This document shows positions 21,016 through 30,191 of a stretch of DNA of 41,166 bases, one piece after another. Each line of letters opens with the position of its first letter. Position 1 is the first letter of the stretch. The position numbers were made by a program, and so were the translations under genes. Origin of the DNA: Anaerolineae bacterium (GTDB lineage Bacteria; Chloroflexota; Anaerolineae; Promineifilales; Promineifilaceae); the NCBI GenBank assembly GCA_015486215.1, contig WFSA01000035.1:1-41166 (forward strand), written 5' to 3'. A model generated the notes under the pieces. It was not told where the DNA came from, ran no database searches, and saw only the letters and a program-made list of their open reading frames with translations.

Positions 21016-23529
21016 ATGAGTGATTTACCCAAAAAAGCAAAAGTAGTCGTAATCGGAGCCGGCATCGTCGGCAACAGTATCGTCTATCATCTCGCCAAAC
21101 TTGGCTGGGAAGATATGGTGTTGATTGATAAAGGGCCGCTGCCCAATCCCGGCGGTTCCACAGGCCACGCCTCCAACTTCCTCTTTTTGGCGACCCACGC
21201 CAAAGAGTTTGCCGAGTTGACGCTGGACAGCGTGAAATTGTACAAAGAGTTAGGCGTATACACCGAATGCGGCGGCATCGAAGTTGCCCGCACTGAGGCA
21301 CGGATGGAAGAGTTCCGCCGCCTGATGGGATCAGCTAAAAAATGGGGCGTTGAAGCATATTACGTCACCCCCGAAGAAGTCAAAGAACTGGTTCCTTTCA
21401 TTGATGAAGAGACCATTCTCGGCGGCCTCTATCAACCTGGGGTTGGTGTTGTCGATTCATTGCAAGCTGGAACATTAATGCGCGAATATGGGGAAGAAAA
21501 GGGTGTCCTCACCTCTCATCCCAATGTGGAAGTGATGGATATCGAGACCGAAGATGGCGCGATTAAAGCAGTCATCACCGACAAAGGACGGATCGAGACA
21601 GAATACGTCGTCATCGCTGCTGGTGTGTGGAGTCCGCGTCTCGCCAAAATGGCAGGAGCGACCATCCCCCTCACCCCGCAAGTTCACCAGATGATCTCTG
21701 TAGGGCCGATTGACATTTTGGCCGAAACAGACGGTGAACTTGGGTATCCCATCGTTCGTGACATGGATACGTTCATGTATGAACGGCAGAGCGGCAGCGA
21801 TATGGAAGTCGGCTCATACGCCCATCGCGCTATTTTGGTTCACCCCGACGACATCCCCTCTAATGAAGAGGCTGAAATGTCACCGACGGAATTGCCCTTC
21901 ACCGAAGATGATTTTGAACAACAATTTGAAGATTCATTAGAGCTGATGCCCGACATTTTGGGCGATGAAACGGCTGGTATCCGTCATGCGATCAACGGAC
22001 TGCTCTCCCTCACCCCTGATGGGTATCCGCTGATTGGCGAGACACCAGAAGTCAAGAAATTATGGTCGGTAGCCGCCATCTGGATTAAAGAAGGGCCGGG
22101 CACAGGCCGCCTTGTCGCCGAGTGGATGACGCACGGCGAACCAGAGATTGATTGCCATCATTCCGACATTTCCCGCTTCTCCAACTACGCTCGCGGCGAA
22201 TATCACAGCAATGAACGGACGGCCGAAGCGTTCATCAAAACATACGGTATCGTTCACCCGCGCGAACAGTGGATTTCTAATCGTAACGTGCGCGTCAGCC
22301 CGTATTACGCGATGCAGCAAGAGTTGGGCGCGGTCTTCTTTGAGACGGCTGGCTGGGAACGGCCGCAATGGTACGCCTCTAACGAAAAATTATTAGCCGA
22401 ATTTGGCGATAAAGTGATGGATCGCCCCAACGAATGGGATTCGCGCTGGTGGTCGCCAATCATTAATGCCGAGCATTTGGCGATGCGCGAACGGGTAGGT
22501 ATGGTCGATTTGACCGCCCTCTCCATCTTCGACATCAAAGGAAAAGGGGCGGCCGATTACATGCAAAAAATGGCGATGGCGCAGATGAAAGTCAAAGTCG
22601 GGCGCGGCGTTTACACCCCCATTTTAAGCTACAAAGGGGGCTTCAAATCTGACCTAACCATCTTGCGTATGGGCAAAGATCATTATCGTGTCATCACGGG
22701 CGGCAGCGACGGCCCGCGTGATATGAAATGGTTCAGCGACCATCTGCCCAGTGACGATTCCGTCTACATGGTAGATATGACCTCCGGCCTCTCCACCATC
22801 GGCGTGTGGGGGCCAAAAGCCCGCGAGCTGATGCAATCGCTCACCAAAACGGATATGTCTAATGAAGCGTTCCGTTATGGTTGGTGGCAGAATCTCCGTA
22901 TTGACGGTGTAGAAGTGTTAGCGTTCCGTATCTCTTATGTCGGTGAACTTGGCTGGGAAATTTACGTCCCGATGGAGTACGCGCTTGGTATCGGCAAGAA
23001 AATCTGGGAAGCTGGTCAAGCATTTGGCATCGTTCCCGTCGGTATCGGCGTTTATGGCTCAACTGGCCGCTTGGAAAAAGGGTATCGCTTGATGAGCGCG
23101 GAATTGGATGCGGATTACAGTCCTGTGGAAGCGGGCTTATCACGTCCGAAGGTGAAACGGGCAGATTTCATCGGTAAGGAGGGGTATATGCAGGCGAGAA
23201 AAGAGGGGCCGACGGCCGTTCTCTGCACCCTCACCGTCGAAGACCACACCTCCAAATCAGGGGAAAAACGGTACTTGCAAGGCGGCGAGCCAATCCTCAC
23301 CCTTGACGGCGAGATCATCGTGGACGCAAAAGGGCGACGCTCCTACGCCACATCGGCCGGCGACGGCCCATCACTCGGCAAACAAATCATATTAGCGTAT
23401 CTGCCATTAGCGTACGCCAAAATTGACGAGAAACTGTACGTTGAATATATGGGCGAAAGTTATCCCGTGACAGTACGTTCGATTGACAGCACCCCCATAT
23501 TTGATCCCACCAACGAACGGATGAAGTAG
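21016..23529 (+). CDS. Dimethylglycine/sarcosine dehydrogenase-like flavoprotein with GcvT-type domain
   Basis: An 837-residue two-part enzyme. The N-terminal DAO-type FAD domain (1-420) starts KVVVIGAGIVGNSIVYHLAK. The motif GGSTGHASNF has the His that binds FAD covalently in dimethylglycine and sarcosine dehydrogenases, and NGLLSLTPDGYPLIGETPEV closes the domain. The C-terminal half (about 430-837) is a folate-binding, GcvT-like aminomethyltransferase domain: SIFDIKGKGAADYMQKMA, ISYVGELGWEIYVPMEYALG and PVGIGVYGSTGRLEKGY. Such enzymes oxidatively remove a methyl group from N-methylated glycine, pass the one-carbon unit to tetrahydrofolate and give electrons to ETF. The etfBA genes follow directly. 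AAGGAG lies 6 nt before the ATG. Dimethylglycine versus sarcosine cannot be decided from sequence alone. Confidence 0.9.
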   Translation: MSDLPKKAKVVVIGAGIVGNSIVYHLAKLGWEDMVLIDKGPLPNPGGSTGHASNFLFLATHAKEFAELTLDSVKLYKELGVYTECGGIEVARTEARMEEFRRLMGSAKKWGVEAYYVTPEEVKELVPFIDEETILGGLYQPGVGVVDSLQAGTLMREYGEEKGVLTSHPNVEVMDIETEDGAIKAVITDKGRIETEYVVIAAGVWSPRLAKMAGATIPLTPQVHQMISVGPIDILAETDGELGYPIVRDMDTFMYERQSGSDMEVGSYAHRAILVHPDDIPSNEEAEMSPTELPFTEDDFEQQFEDSLELMPDILGDETAGIRHAINGLLSLTPDGYPLIGETPEVKKLWSVAAIWIKEGPGTGRLVAEWMTHGEPEIDCHHSDISRFSNYARGEYHSNERTAEAFIKTYGIVHPREQWISNRNVRVSPYYAMQQELGAVFFETAGWERPQWYASNEKLLAEFGDKVMDRPNEWDSRWWSPIINAEHLAMRERVGMVDLTALSIFDIKGKGAADYMQKMAMAQMKVKVGRGVYTPILSYKGGFKSDLTILRMGKDHYRVITGGSDGPRDMKWFSDHLPSDDSVYMVDMTSGLSTIGVWGPKARELMQSLTKTDMSNEAFRYGWWQNLRIDGVEVLAFRISYVGELGWEIYVPMEYALGIGKKIWEAGQAFGIVPVGIGVYGSTGRLEKGYRLMSAELDADYSPVEAGLSRPKVKRADFIGKEGYMQARKEGPTAVLCTLTVEDHTSKSGEKRYLQGGEPILTLDGEIIVDAKGRRSYATSAGDGPSLGKQIILAYLPLAYAKIDEKLYVEYMGESYPVTVRSIDSTPIFDPTNERMK

Positions 23530-23544
23530 GCGGAGCAGGCAAAG

Positions 23545-23588
23545 TTACGGATTTGCGGAGTGGCAGGATCATTTCGCAAACTCCGTAA
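23545..23588. terminator. Hairpin between dehydrogenase and etfB
   Basis: TTACGGATTTGCG can pair with CGCAAACTCCGTAA (about 13 bp with one bulge) across an 18-nt loop. It ends 8 bp before the etfB ATG and leaves no Shine-Dalgarno, so it may tune the ratio of dehydrogenase to ETF. Confidence 0.4.
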
Positions 23589-23596
23589 AATCTATT

Positions 23597-24349
23597 ATGG
23601 AAATTTTAGTTTGTATAAAACGTGTGCCTGTAACGGCCGCTAAGGTGACATTGACGGCCGATGAGCAGGCGATTGATGCTAAATATCTGTCGTTTGCGCC
23701 CGGCCCGCATGAAGAGTGTGCCGTTGAAGAGGCGGTGCAAATTATTGAAAAGCACGGCGGCAAATCCACAGCGTTGACGCTGGGGACAGAAGATGCCATC
23801 GAACAGTTACGCTACGCCGCCTCCATCGGCATAGATGATCTGATTCTATTGGAAACAGACAGCGATTGGCCGCCCATGCCGACAGCAAAGGCGATTGCGG
23901 ATGCTGTCCAAGAGCAAGGGCAGCCGTTTGACCTGCTTCTGTTTGGCAACGAATCAGCCAATACGGGCGGGTATCAAGTTGGTATCCGTGTCGCTCACGC
24001 GCTGGGGTTGCCCGTAGTGACTGGTGTAAAAAAGTTGGAGTTTGCCGATGGAAAGGCGACAGCTCATCGGCAAACGGCGAGTGGATGGGAGTTATATGAA
24101 GTGCCGTTACCGGCCGTTTTCACCATCAAAGAAGGGATTAATGTCCCGCGCTATCCATCCATCCCCCGCAAGTTGAAGGCGAAACGTAAGCCCATCCAGC
24201 GCATTGTCCCCGGAAAAGGGGATGTTGGGTTAGAAAAAGTACGCCTAACTGTGCCAGATGTTGAAGCGAGTGATGTCAACATTCTTGGACATGGTGCTGA
24301 TGCCGCGCCGAAAGTTGTAGAGCTGCTCAAAGAGCTGGGGTTGGTGTGA
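23597..24349 (+). CDS. etfB: Electron transfer flavoprotein, beta subunit
   Basis: A 250-residue ETF beta subunit. It starts MEILVCIKRVPVTAAKVTLT. EECAVEEAVQIIEKHGGKST is the second family block, and GNESANTGGYQVGIRVAHAL is the AMP-binding/partner-docking region. The loop that meets the dehydrogenase is at PRYPSIPRKLKAKRKPI. It pairs with EtfA to carry one electron at a time from the upstream N-methylglycine dehydrogenase toward the respiratory chain (via ETF-quinone oxidoreductase, not in this window). Its stop is separated from etfA by a single base, so the two are translated together. Confidence 0.96.
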   Translation: MEILVCIKRVPVTAAKVTLTADEQAIDAKYLSFAPGPHEECAVEEAVQIIEKHGGKSTALTLGTEDAIEQLRYAASIGIDDLILLETDSDWPPMPTAKAIADAVQEQGQPFDLLLFGNESANTGGYQVGIRVAHALGLPVVTGVKKLEFADGKATAHRQTASGWELYEVPLPAVFTIKEGINVPRYPSIPRKLKAKRKPIQRIVPGKGDVGLEKVRLTVPDVEASDVNILGHGADAAPKVVELLKELGLV

Positions 24350-24350
24350 G

Positions 24351-25319
24351 ATGACGATATTAACAGTAATTGAACACGATCAAGGCGTTATTGAGCCGCT
24401 GACATTTGGCATGTTGACGGCCGCTCGTGAATTAGCATCAGACGCAGATGTGCCGCTCCATGCGGTGCTGATCGGTGCTGATGTGGAAGAGTTGGCGGAT
24501 GGCTTGGGTGAGTATGGAGTAGAGGCTGTCTATCTAATGGAAGACGATGCGCTGGAGGCGTTCGCGCCTAATGCGTGGGCAGCTTGTGTGCTGACAGCGA
24601 TGGATGAGGATGAGGTAACGGCCGTTGTCGGTTTAGGTAGCGAAATGAGCAATGAGATCATGGCGCATGTCGCCGCGCGTGCCGATCTGCCATTGGCGAC
24701 CAACTGCATCGCCATCCAGCCCGAAGAGGATGAAGCGTGGGCGGTAACACGGTTACGCTGGGGCGGCACATTGCACGAAGAGGCAAAGCTGTACGGCGAA
24801 CCCAAACTGTTGACCATTTTTGCATTAGGCATTGAGCCAGAAGAAGAGTCAGTCGATGTTGAAGTCATCGACGTTGAGCCTGCGTTGGAAGAAGCCGACC
24901 TGATGGTGCGTGTCGTCAGTCGTATTAAGCCAGAGCAGACGGGCATCTCATTGACCGATGCGCCAGTCGTCGTCAGCGGCGGACGGGGCGTTGGCAGTTC
25001 TGAAGGGTTCGCTATTCTGGACGAGTTGGCCGCTTTGTTGAATGGCGCGGTTGGGTGCTCGCGGGTTGTCACCAACAATGGGTGGCGGCCTCACTCAGAG
25101 CAAATTGGGCAGACGGGCGTGCGCGTCGCTCCTGAACTCTATATCGCTTGCGGTATCAGCGGAGCAACGCAGCATATGTCGGGTTGCAGCGGCGCAAAGC
25201 ATCTGTTATCCATCAATAAAGACGAGCAGGCGGCCATTTTTACAAAGTCGGATACGGCCGTTGTTGGCGATCTGCATGTAGTCCTGCCAGCGATAATCGC
25301 TGAAATGAAGAAAAACTAG
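24351..25319 (+). CDS. etfA: Electron transfer flavoprotein, alpha subunit
   Basis: A 322-residue alpha subunit. The N-terminal domain is acidic. The FAD domain at the C-terminus has the full signature: VVSGGRGVGSSEGFAILDEL, then VVTNNGWRPHSEQIGQTGVR, YIACGISGATQHMSGCSGAK and INKDEQAAIFTKSDTAVVGD. FAD bound here receives electrons passed on by EtfB. It is the last gene of the dehydrogenase-etf operon and is followed by a strong hairpin. Confidence 0.96.
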   Translation: MTILTVIEHDQGVIEPLTFGMLTAARELASDADVPLHAVLIGADVEELADGLGEYGVEAVYLMEDDALEAFAPNAWAACVLTAMDEDEVTAVVGLGSEMSNEIMAHVAARADLPLATNCIAIQPEEDEAWAVTRLRWGGTLHEEAKLYGEPKLLTIFALGIEPEEESVDVEVIDVEPALEEADLMVRVVSRIKPEQTGISLTDAPVVVSGGRGVGSSEGFAILDELAALLNGAVGCSRVVTNNGWRPHSEQIGQTGVRVAPELYIACGISGATQHMSGCSGAKHLLSINKDEQAAIFTKSDTAVVGDLHVVLPAIIAEMKKN

Positions 25320-25325
25320 CAGCTT

Positions 25326-25364
25326 GTGTAAGGAGAAAGGAAAGATTCTCCTTTCTCCTTACAC
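25326..25364 (+). terminator. Strong terminator after etfA
   Basis: GTGTAAGGAGAAAGGA (25326-25341) and its perfect complement (25349-25364) form a 16-bp stem with a 7-nt loop, 6 bp after the etfA stop. A long T run is missing, but position and stem strength make it the operon end. Confidence 0.75.
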
Positions 25365-25488
25365 GACAATAAATCAGCAATTCCCGCTCCTTGACTGAAA
25401 TAAAAATGGTTTTCGTAAAGATTCTGCCCTAAAACTTGATTTTTAGTCGAATAGCGCAACATAAAGCTACAGGAATTGCTGACAACAA

Positions 25489-25862
25489 GGCCATTTATGA
25501 AAAATAATTATACGTTTGTCATTCCCGTGAAGACGGGTATCCATATATTTTCGTAGGGCGATTGCAACCTCGCCTTAATTCGTGATCGTTTTCGTGATCA
25601 AAAATCGAAAAAACCGATCACGACGATCATAACGTATAAATTCCCCGCAATTCACATGTTATGTCAATTGCGGAGCTACTAAAAACGGTGTAAATTTGGA
25701 ATTTAACAGTGCGATTTGGAGGTTGCAATCGCCCTATATGTTTTCGAGGAGTGGATTCCTGCCTTCGCAGAGCCTGCCCTCATGAAGTGCCTGTCCTCAC
25801 GAAGGTGGGGATGGGGGGATGACAATTTGAAGTTCCGCAAGTTATTAAATTCTCGTCCCTTA
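25489..25862. repeat. Repeat E carrying repeat F, merging into repeat G
   Basis: Repeat E begins GGCCATTTATGAAAAATAAT at 25489. It is split at CATATATTTTCG by a full F element (25554-25736, ends TAGGGCG and CGCCCTA). The target TATATTTTCG / TATGTTTTCG is duplicated (10 bp, one mismatch), and the uninterrupted target is visible at 36430. The right part continues as GTGGATTCCTGCCTTCGCAG and then G-type sequence ending near CTCGTCCCTTAAC. The gap 25365-25488 shows no gene. Confidence 0.75.
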
Positions 25863-25889
25863 ACATATTCCCATAATCGACATGGTTCA

Positions 25890-25990
25890 AAATGGTGAAT
25901 ATCATCTTTACAGTTGTTGCGTGATTGGGCGACCACAAAATAAAGGGGCGACCACAAAGTGTAAAGATCATTTCACATAAAATGAACCAT
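25890..25990 (-). repeat. Repeat D
   Basis: Read on the minus strand it begins ATGGTTCATTTTATGTGAAA, then TGATCTTTACACTTTGTGGT, and has GGTCGCCC/GGGCGACC pairs. It lies about 105 bp before the binding-protein start, so promoter elements for that gene must lie within or after it. Confidence 0.65.
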
Positions 25991-26094
25991 GTCCCATAAT
26001 CTAATAAGTGAAGGAGGTGGTGTCGTCACAATAAAGTTCAACTTGGCAGCAAGAAAGAAGATGATTTTCAATACATATAAACCAGGAGAAAGAA

Positions 26095-27444
26095 GTGAAA
26101 ATTAAAACAATCGTATTATTACTTGTCCTGTTGCTCACAGCATCCCTTATGGCAGCTTGCAACTCCCCCGATACCGAAGAAAAAGAAGATACTACCGCCG
26201 CTGAACCAGCAGCCGAAGAAGAAACGGCTGCTGAAGAGCCGACCGCCGAAGAACCAGCAGCCGATGAGGCGAAAGTGTTCAAAATCGGTATTCTTGGGCC
26301 CTTCACCGGCCCCAGTGCCCGTACAGGCGAAGAGTTCAAAGTTTCCGTCGAGATGGCGTTAGAAGCGATTGATTACACCATCGGCGAATACACCATCGAA
26401 CCAGTATGGGTTGATTCCCAATCAGATCCCGAAAAAGCGACCCGTGCTTATGAAGAAGCTATCGTCAAAGATGGCATCCAAGCTGGTGTTTTGAATTGGC
26501 ACAGTTCTGTCGCTGTAGCGGTGATGGAAGTTGCTGCCAAGCATAAAATCCCCCATTTCTTCGGCTTTGGCGCAACTGAGGTTGTCAACGATAAGTTCCT
26601 CGAAGATCAAGCGACGTATGGCTATTGGACATCCAAAGGGTGGCCGATTCCCAGTAAACTCTCCCAAAATTATGTCACGGCTCTTGAAGATGCGATTGCC
26701 GCCGGCGTATGGACTCCAGAAAACAAAACGGCCGCTGTCTATGGCGAAGATACTGACTGGGGACGCAGTTTCGGTGACGGCATCGGCGCACAGCTTGAAG
26801 AGGCTGGCTGGGAAGTGGTAGATTACCAATACTTCCCCATCGATCAAACCGAGTTCTACCCCTTGTTGAATAAATTCAAAGATCAAGATGTGGCGTTGAT
26901 CGCGGGCACAAGCACCGCTCCGCCATCACTTTCTGCCTTCATCAAACAGGCTGATGAAGTGGGCATCACCTCTCTCATCGTTGCTGATGGTTTAGGCTGG
27001 GTCGGCGAATGGTATGAACTGACGGGCGACTCTTCCAACTATGTGCTGGATCAAATCCCAGGATGGACGACTGACGAGTCCAAAGCGTTTGCCGAAGCAT
27101 TTGAGGCAAAAAGCGGCACGATTCCCAGCCCCTCTTCTGGTGGTCTTTCATATGACGGCATGAACTTCTTCATCAAAGTGATGCAAACGACGTTTGACGA
27201 TGCTGGCGAGTTGAGCAGTGCGGCCGTTTACAGCACGGTGCAAGATAAAGTCTGGACTGGCGAATTGACCTATACAACGGCCGATGGCGCAATCGTGATG
27301 AGCAATTATGACTTTAGCGAGCCGCCAGACCCCATCGTCGGCAAAGGGTTCTACACATTCCCAGTTTTGCAATATATGGACGGCGATAGTCAAACGATAT
27401 GGCCGCCCGAATTCCAAGAAGTAGATTTGCAACAGAAGCCATAA
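26095..27444 (+). CDS. Branched-chain amino acid-type ABC transporter substrate-binding lipoprotein
   Basis: A 449-residue lipoprotein. A signal peptide with lipobox LMAAC (Cys22 becomes the lipidated N-terminus) is followed by an acidic Glu/Ala/Pro/Thr tether to about residue 58. A type I periplasmic-binding fold of the LivJ/peripla_BP_6 family follows: FKIGILGPFTGPSARTGEEF, LNWHSSVAVAVMEVAAKHKI and TAAVYGEDTDWGRSFGDGIG. The start is GTG 26095 with AGGAGA 6 nt upstream. It heads a five-gene liv-type locus, separated from the ATPase gene by two hairpins that would let the binding protein be made in excess. Members of this family also bind betaines, amides and urea; placement next to the N-methylglycine dehydrogenase suggests a methylated amine or amino acid as ligand, an inference. 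Confidence 0.9.
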   Translation: MKIKTIVLLLVLLLTASLMAACNSPDTEEKEDTTAAEPAAEEETAAEEPTAEEPAADEAKVFKIGILGPFTGPSARTGEEFKVSVEMALEAIDYTIGEYTIEPVWVDSQSDPEKATRAYEEAIVKDGIQAGVLNWHSSVAVAVMEVAAKHKIPHFFGFGATEVVNDKFLEDQATYGYWTSKGWPIPSKLSQNYVTALEDAIAAGVWTPENKTAAVYGEDTDWGRSFGDGIGAQLEEAGWEVVDYQYFPIDQTEFYPLLNKFKDQDVALIAGTSTAPPSLSAFIKQADEVGITSLIVADGLGWVGEWYELTGDSSNYVLDQIPGWTTDESKAFAEAFEAKSGTIPSPSSGGLSYDGMNFFIKVMQTTFDDAGELSSAAVYSTVQDKVWTGELTYTTADGAIVMSNYDFSEPPDPIVGKGFYTFPVLQYMDGDSQTIWPPEFQEVDLQQKP

Positions 27445-27457
27445 CGGCCGTGAAATG

Positions 27458-27485
27458 TTCAATTTCTCCAAGAAGTTGAATTTTT
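27458..27485 (+). terminator. Attenuating terminator after the binding protein
   Basis: TTCAATTTCT pairs with AGAAGTTGAA (one G-T pair) and is followed directly by TTTTT: a standard intrinsic terminator, 13 bp after the binding-protein stop. Partial read-through would supply the transporter genes. Confidence 0.7.
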
Positions 27486-27510
27486 GAAACGGTATTAACA
27501 ATCGGTGAAT

Positions 27511-27533
27511 GGTAGCCGGCAAAACCGGCTACC
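27511..27533 (+). promoter_or_regulatory. Second hairpin before livG
   Basis: GGTAGCCGG, loop CAAAA, CCGGCTACC: a 9-bp GC-rich hairpin between the terminator and the ATPase start at 27562. It could protect the 5' end of the downstream message or be an extra stop. Confidence 0.5.
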
Positions 27534-27561
27534 ACTCATCATTGCCCTTTGGAGTGTGTAT

Positions 27562-28290
27562 ATGAGTGCTGTACTTGAAACAAACGAGGTGCTGAAAGTA
27601 TTTGGCGGCTTAACGGCCGTTGATCACGTCACATTAAGCGTTCAGGAAGGCGAAATTTTTGGCATTATCGGCCCCAATGGAGCTGGCAAAACCACCTTCC
27701 TCAACTCAATAGCAGGAACATACGTCCCTGATGGCGGTCAGGTACGCTTTTTAGGCGAAGACACCACTGGATTTAGCTCCGACGCAATGTGTCGCAGAGG
27801 AATGGCACGCACCTTCCAAATCTCCAAACCATTCCCCAAGATGACCGCGCTAGAAAACGTGATGGTCGCTGCCACCTTTGGCAACAAAACGATAATCAAA
27901 AACCCAACCGCATTAGCCATTGAAAAATTAGCCTTTGTTGAATTCCCTATGCCAGTACACACACCGGCAGAAAGTTTAAACACCGTGCAATTAAAACGGC
28001 TTGACCTCGCCCGTGCATTAGCCAGCAATCCCCGCTTGCTACTGCTAGACGAATTGGCGGCAGGATTGACGACTGGCGAATTAGGCGATCTGATGGACAT
28101 TATCCGCAAAATCAGAGACAGCGGCGTAACCATCATCATGATCGAACATATTATGCGTGTCATCATGGGATTATGTGACCGTCTAGCCGTCATCTATTAC
28201 GGCGCAAAAATCGCCGAAGGCCCCACAATAGAAGTCGCACAAGACCCCAAAGTCGCTGAAGCGTATTTGGGCAAAAAGTACGACCTATAA
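27562..28290 (+). CDS. livG: ABC transporter ATPase, LivG type
   Basis: A 242-residue cytoplasmic ATPase of a branched-chain amino acid-type importer. Walker A GPNGAGKT is at residues 37-44, Walker B LLLLDE follows further on, and the LivG-type C-terminus has MIEHIMRVIMGLCDRLAVI and VAQDPKVAEAYLGKKY. The ABC signature, normally LSGGQ or LSYGQQRR, is LNTVQLKRLDLARALA here, unusually weak; the partner LivF keeps LSGGERK. In such heterodimers one site can be degenerate. I use ATG 27562, preceded by GGAG; the 19 upstream codons belong to the leader region. Confidence 0.92.
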   Translation: MSAVLETNEVLKVFGGLTAVDHVTLSVQEGEIFGIIGPNGAGKTTFLNSIAGTYVPDGGQVRFLGEDTTGFSSDAMCRRGMARTFQISKPFPKMTALENVMVAATFGNKTIIKNPTALAIEKLAFVEFPMPVHTPAESLNTVQLKRLDLARALASNPRLLLLDELAAGLTTGELGDLMDIIRKIRDSGVTIIMIEHIMRVIMGLCDRLAVIYYGAKIAEGPTIEVAQDPKVAEAYLGKKYDL

Positions 28291-28359
28291 ACATAAAAAG
28301 CGCGGAATGAGGGTGAAAACACCCTGTATCCTTCATATATATAGAAGAGGAGGAATACC

Positions 28360-29064
28360 TTGCTGGAAATAAAAAATATCAACGCCGGTTATGGCTACTT
28401 ACAAGTGTTATGGGATGTTTCGTTTAAGATTTCTAAAGGCGAATTTATCGCCTTAGTCGGACCGAACGGCGCAGGTAAATCCACCACGCTCAAAACCATC
28501 GCTGGTCTCATCAAGCCCAAAAGCGGCGACATTATATTTGACGGAAAGAATATCACTGGAACGCCGGCCAATTTAACCAACCGAATGGGAATTAGTTTCG
28601 TTTCCGAAAGTTTGAACCTATTTACAAATATGTCCATCTATGAAAACCTGCTCTTGGGCGCGTTCATCATTGAGGACAAACAGAAACAACTAGAAAACAT
28701 TGATTTCGTTTTTGACCTATTTCCACGCCTGAAAGCACGGCGCAATCAGCTTGCCGGCACATTGAGCGGCGGCGAGCGCAAGATGTTGGCGATTGCACGC
28801 GGTATCATGTCCAACCCATCCTTACTCATGGTGGATGAGCCGTCTTTAGGATTGGCTCCTCGATTAACGCTGGATGTGTTTGACGCTTTGGAAGTGTTGC
28901 GTCAAAGCGGCATGACTATTTTGCTGGTGGAACAGAATGTCAATACAACCCTCCATATCACCGATAGAGGATATGTTTTGGAACAAGGGCAAGTGATTTT
29001 AGAAGGCCCCAGTCGAGAACTGCTAGAAAACGATCATGTAAAGAAGGCTTTTCTGGGTATTTGA
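28360..29064 (+). CDS. livF: ABC transporter ATPase, LivF type
   Basis: A 234-residue partner ATPase with start LEIKNINAGYGYLQVLWDVS, Walker A GPNGAGKS (residues 34-41), signature LSGGERKMLAIARGIM, Walker B LLMVDEPSLGLAP and the switch His replaced by VEQNVNTTL, as usual in LivF. The start codon is TTG at 28360, supported by a very strong GAGGAGG 6 nt upstream and by the family N-terminus; there is no ATG in a suitable place. It energises import together with LivG. Confidence 0.93.
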   Translation: MLEIKNINAGYGYLQVLWDVSFKISKGEFIALVGPNGAGKSTTLKTIAGLIKPKSGDIIFDGKNITGTPANLTNRMGISFVSESLNLFTNMSIYENLLLGAFIIEDKQKQLENIDFVFDLFPRLKARRNQLAGTLSGGERKMLAIARGIMSNPSLLMVDEPSLGLAPRLTLDVFDALEVLRQSGMTILLVEQNVNTTLHITDRGYVLEQGQVILEGPSRELLENDHVKKAFLGI

Positions 29065-29129
29065 TGCGGGAGCAATTTGCCAAGCTGTTTTATGAGTAGC
29101 AAATTGCATGGCAAAAGGAGAGTGAACAT

Positions 29130-30176
29130 ATGAAGGAAGAAAAACTGCTTAAAGAACCGTTTTTGGTTGTGTTCAAACGCTGGATGATGTCAGCGGGCGG
29201 CATTACGATTACATTGGCTGTCGTGGCGGCCATCATAGCGACAATAGATTCTGGCCCGTTTATCATTGTAAATACAGTGGTCACCGGCGGCATGTGGGCA
29301 TTGCTCTCTCTGGGTCTCTCGCTGGTTTTCGGCGTGATGAACATCCCCAATTTCGCTCATGGGGAGTTCTTTTTGATCGGCTCTATGACAGCTTATTTTG
29401 TCTTTAATCCGATGCGCCTGTACCTAAACGATAACCCTTCCGCATTTTTGAGTGCCATTGCCCCCTTTTTGGGCATATTTTTGGCATTCCTTGTGGGCGC
29501 ATTGATGGGCATCATCATGGAAAAGCTGATTTTTTCGCCGTTGCGTAAACGCAGCCGCGATCAGTGGGTGATGAACTCTTTTTTGCTCACGGTGGGTATC
29601 TCAGTTGTCATTATCAACAATATCCAACTCATTTGGGGAGCTAATTTCAAAGGTATTCCCAGCTATTGGAATGTTGATCCATTAGAGTTTTTGGGCGTTC
29701 GCCTCTCGGTGGATCGGCTGGCGGCGTTATTGCTGTCTGTTATAACCTTAGCTATTTTTTGGTATTTCATGCGCCGCACCCAAACTGGACGAGCGGTGCG
29801 GGCGGTGGCGCAAGATGAGACTGGGGCGTTGCTGGTTGGCATCAACTTGAACAAAATTTTGTCGCTGACGATGGCATTGAGTGCTGGGTTGGCGGCGATG
29901 GCTGGTGCTAGTCTGCTATTTATGTTTCCTGCCTATCCTACGGCTGGACTAAAGCCGCTTTACGTGGCGTGGTATGTGGTCATTTTGGTCGGGCTGGGGA
30001 ATGTGTCAGCGGCCGTTATCGGCGGATTCATCGTTGCCCTGCTGCAAACGCTGACTTCATACTATATTGGCACGGGCTGGGAGGATGTGATTCCAACGGC
30101 CGTTATTATTATCATGCTCATCTTCAAACCGTCGGGATTGTTCGGCAGTGTTGTCAAAGGCGTTCACGAGCAATAA
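29130..30176 (+). CDS. livH: ABC transporter permease, LivH type
   Basis: A 348-residue inner-membrane permease, longer than standard LivH (about 300) because of an N-terminal cytoplasmic/TM extension. The family blocks are WALLSLGLSLVFGVMNIPNF with AHGEFFLIG, FSPLRKRSRDQWVMNSFLLT, FMRRTQTGRAVRAVAQDETG (the coupling loop to the ATPase) and YVAWYVVILVGLGNVSAAVI. A strong AAAGGAG precedes the ATG. It pairs with the LivM-type protein to form the channel. Confidence 0.93.
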   Translation: MKEEKLLKEPFLVVFKRWMMSAGGITITLAVVAAIIATIDSGPFIIVNTVVTGGMWALLSLGLSLVFGVMNIPNFAHGEFFLIGSMTAYFVFNPMRLYLNDNPSAFLSAIAPFLGIFLAFLVGALMGIIMEKLIFSPLRKRSRDQWVMNSFLLTVGISVVIINNIQLIWGANFKGIPSYWNVDPLEFLGVRLSVDRLAALLLSVITLAIFWYFMRRTQTGRAVRAVAQDETGALLVGINLNKILSLTMALSAGLAAMAGASLLFMFPAYPTAGLKPLYVAWYVVILVGLGNVSAAVIGGFIVALLQTLTSYYIGTGWEDVIPTAVIIIMLIFKPSGLFGSVVKGVHEQ

Positions 30177-30191
30177 AGGAGGAATAATCAT

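Noticed and set aside
29106-29129. TetR-like or other operator before livH
   Set aside because: Only a normal Shine-Dalgarno is visible. No inverted repeat matching the 4991/6199 sites was found.
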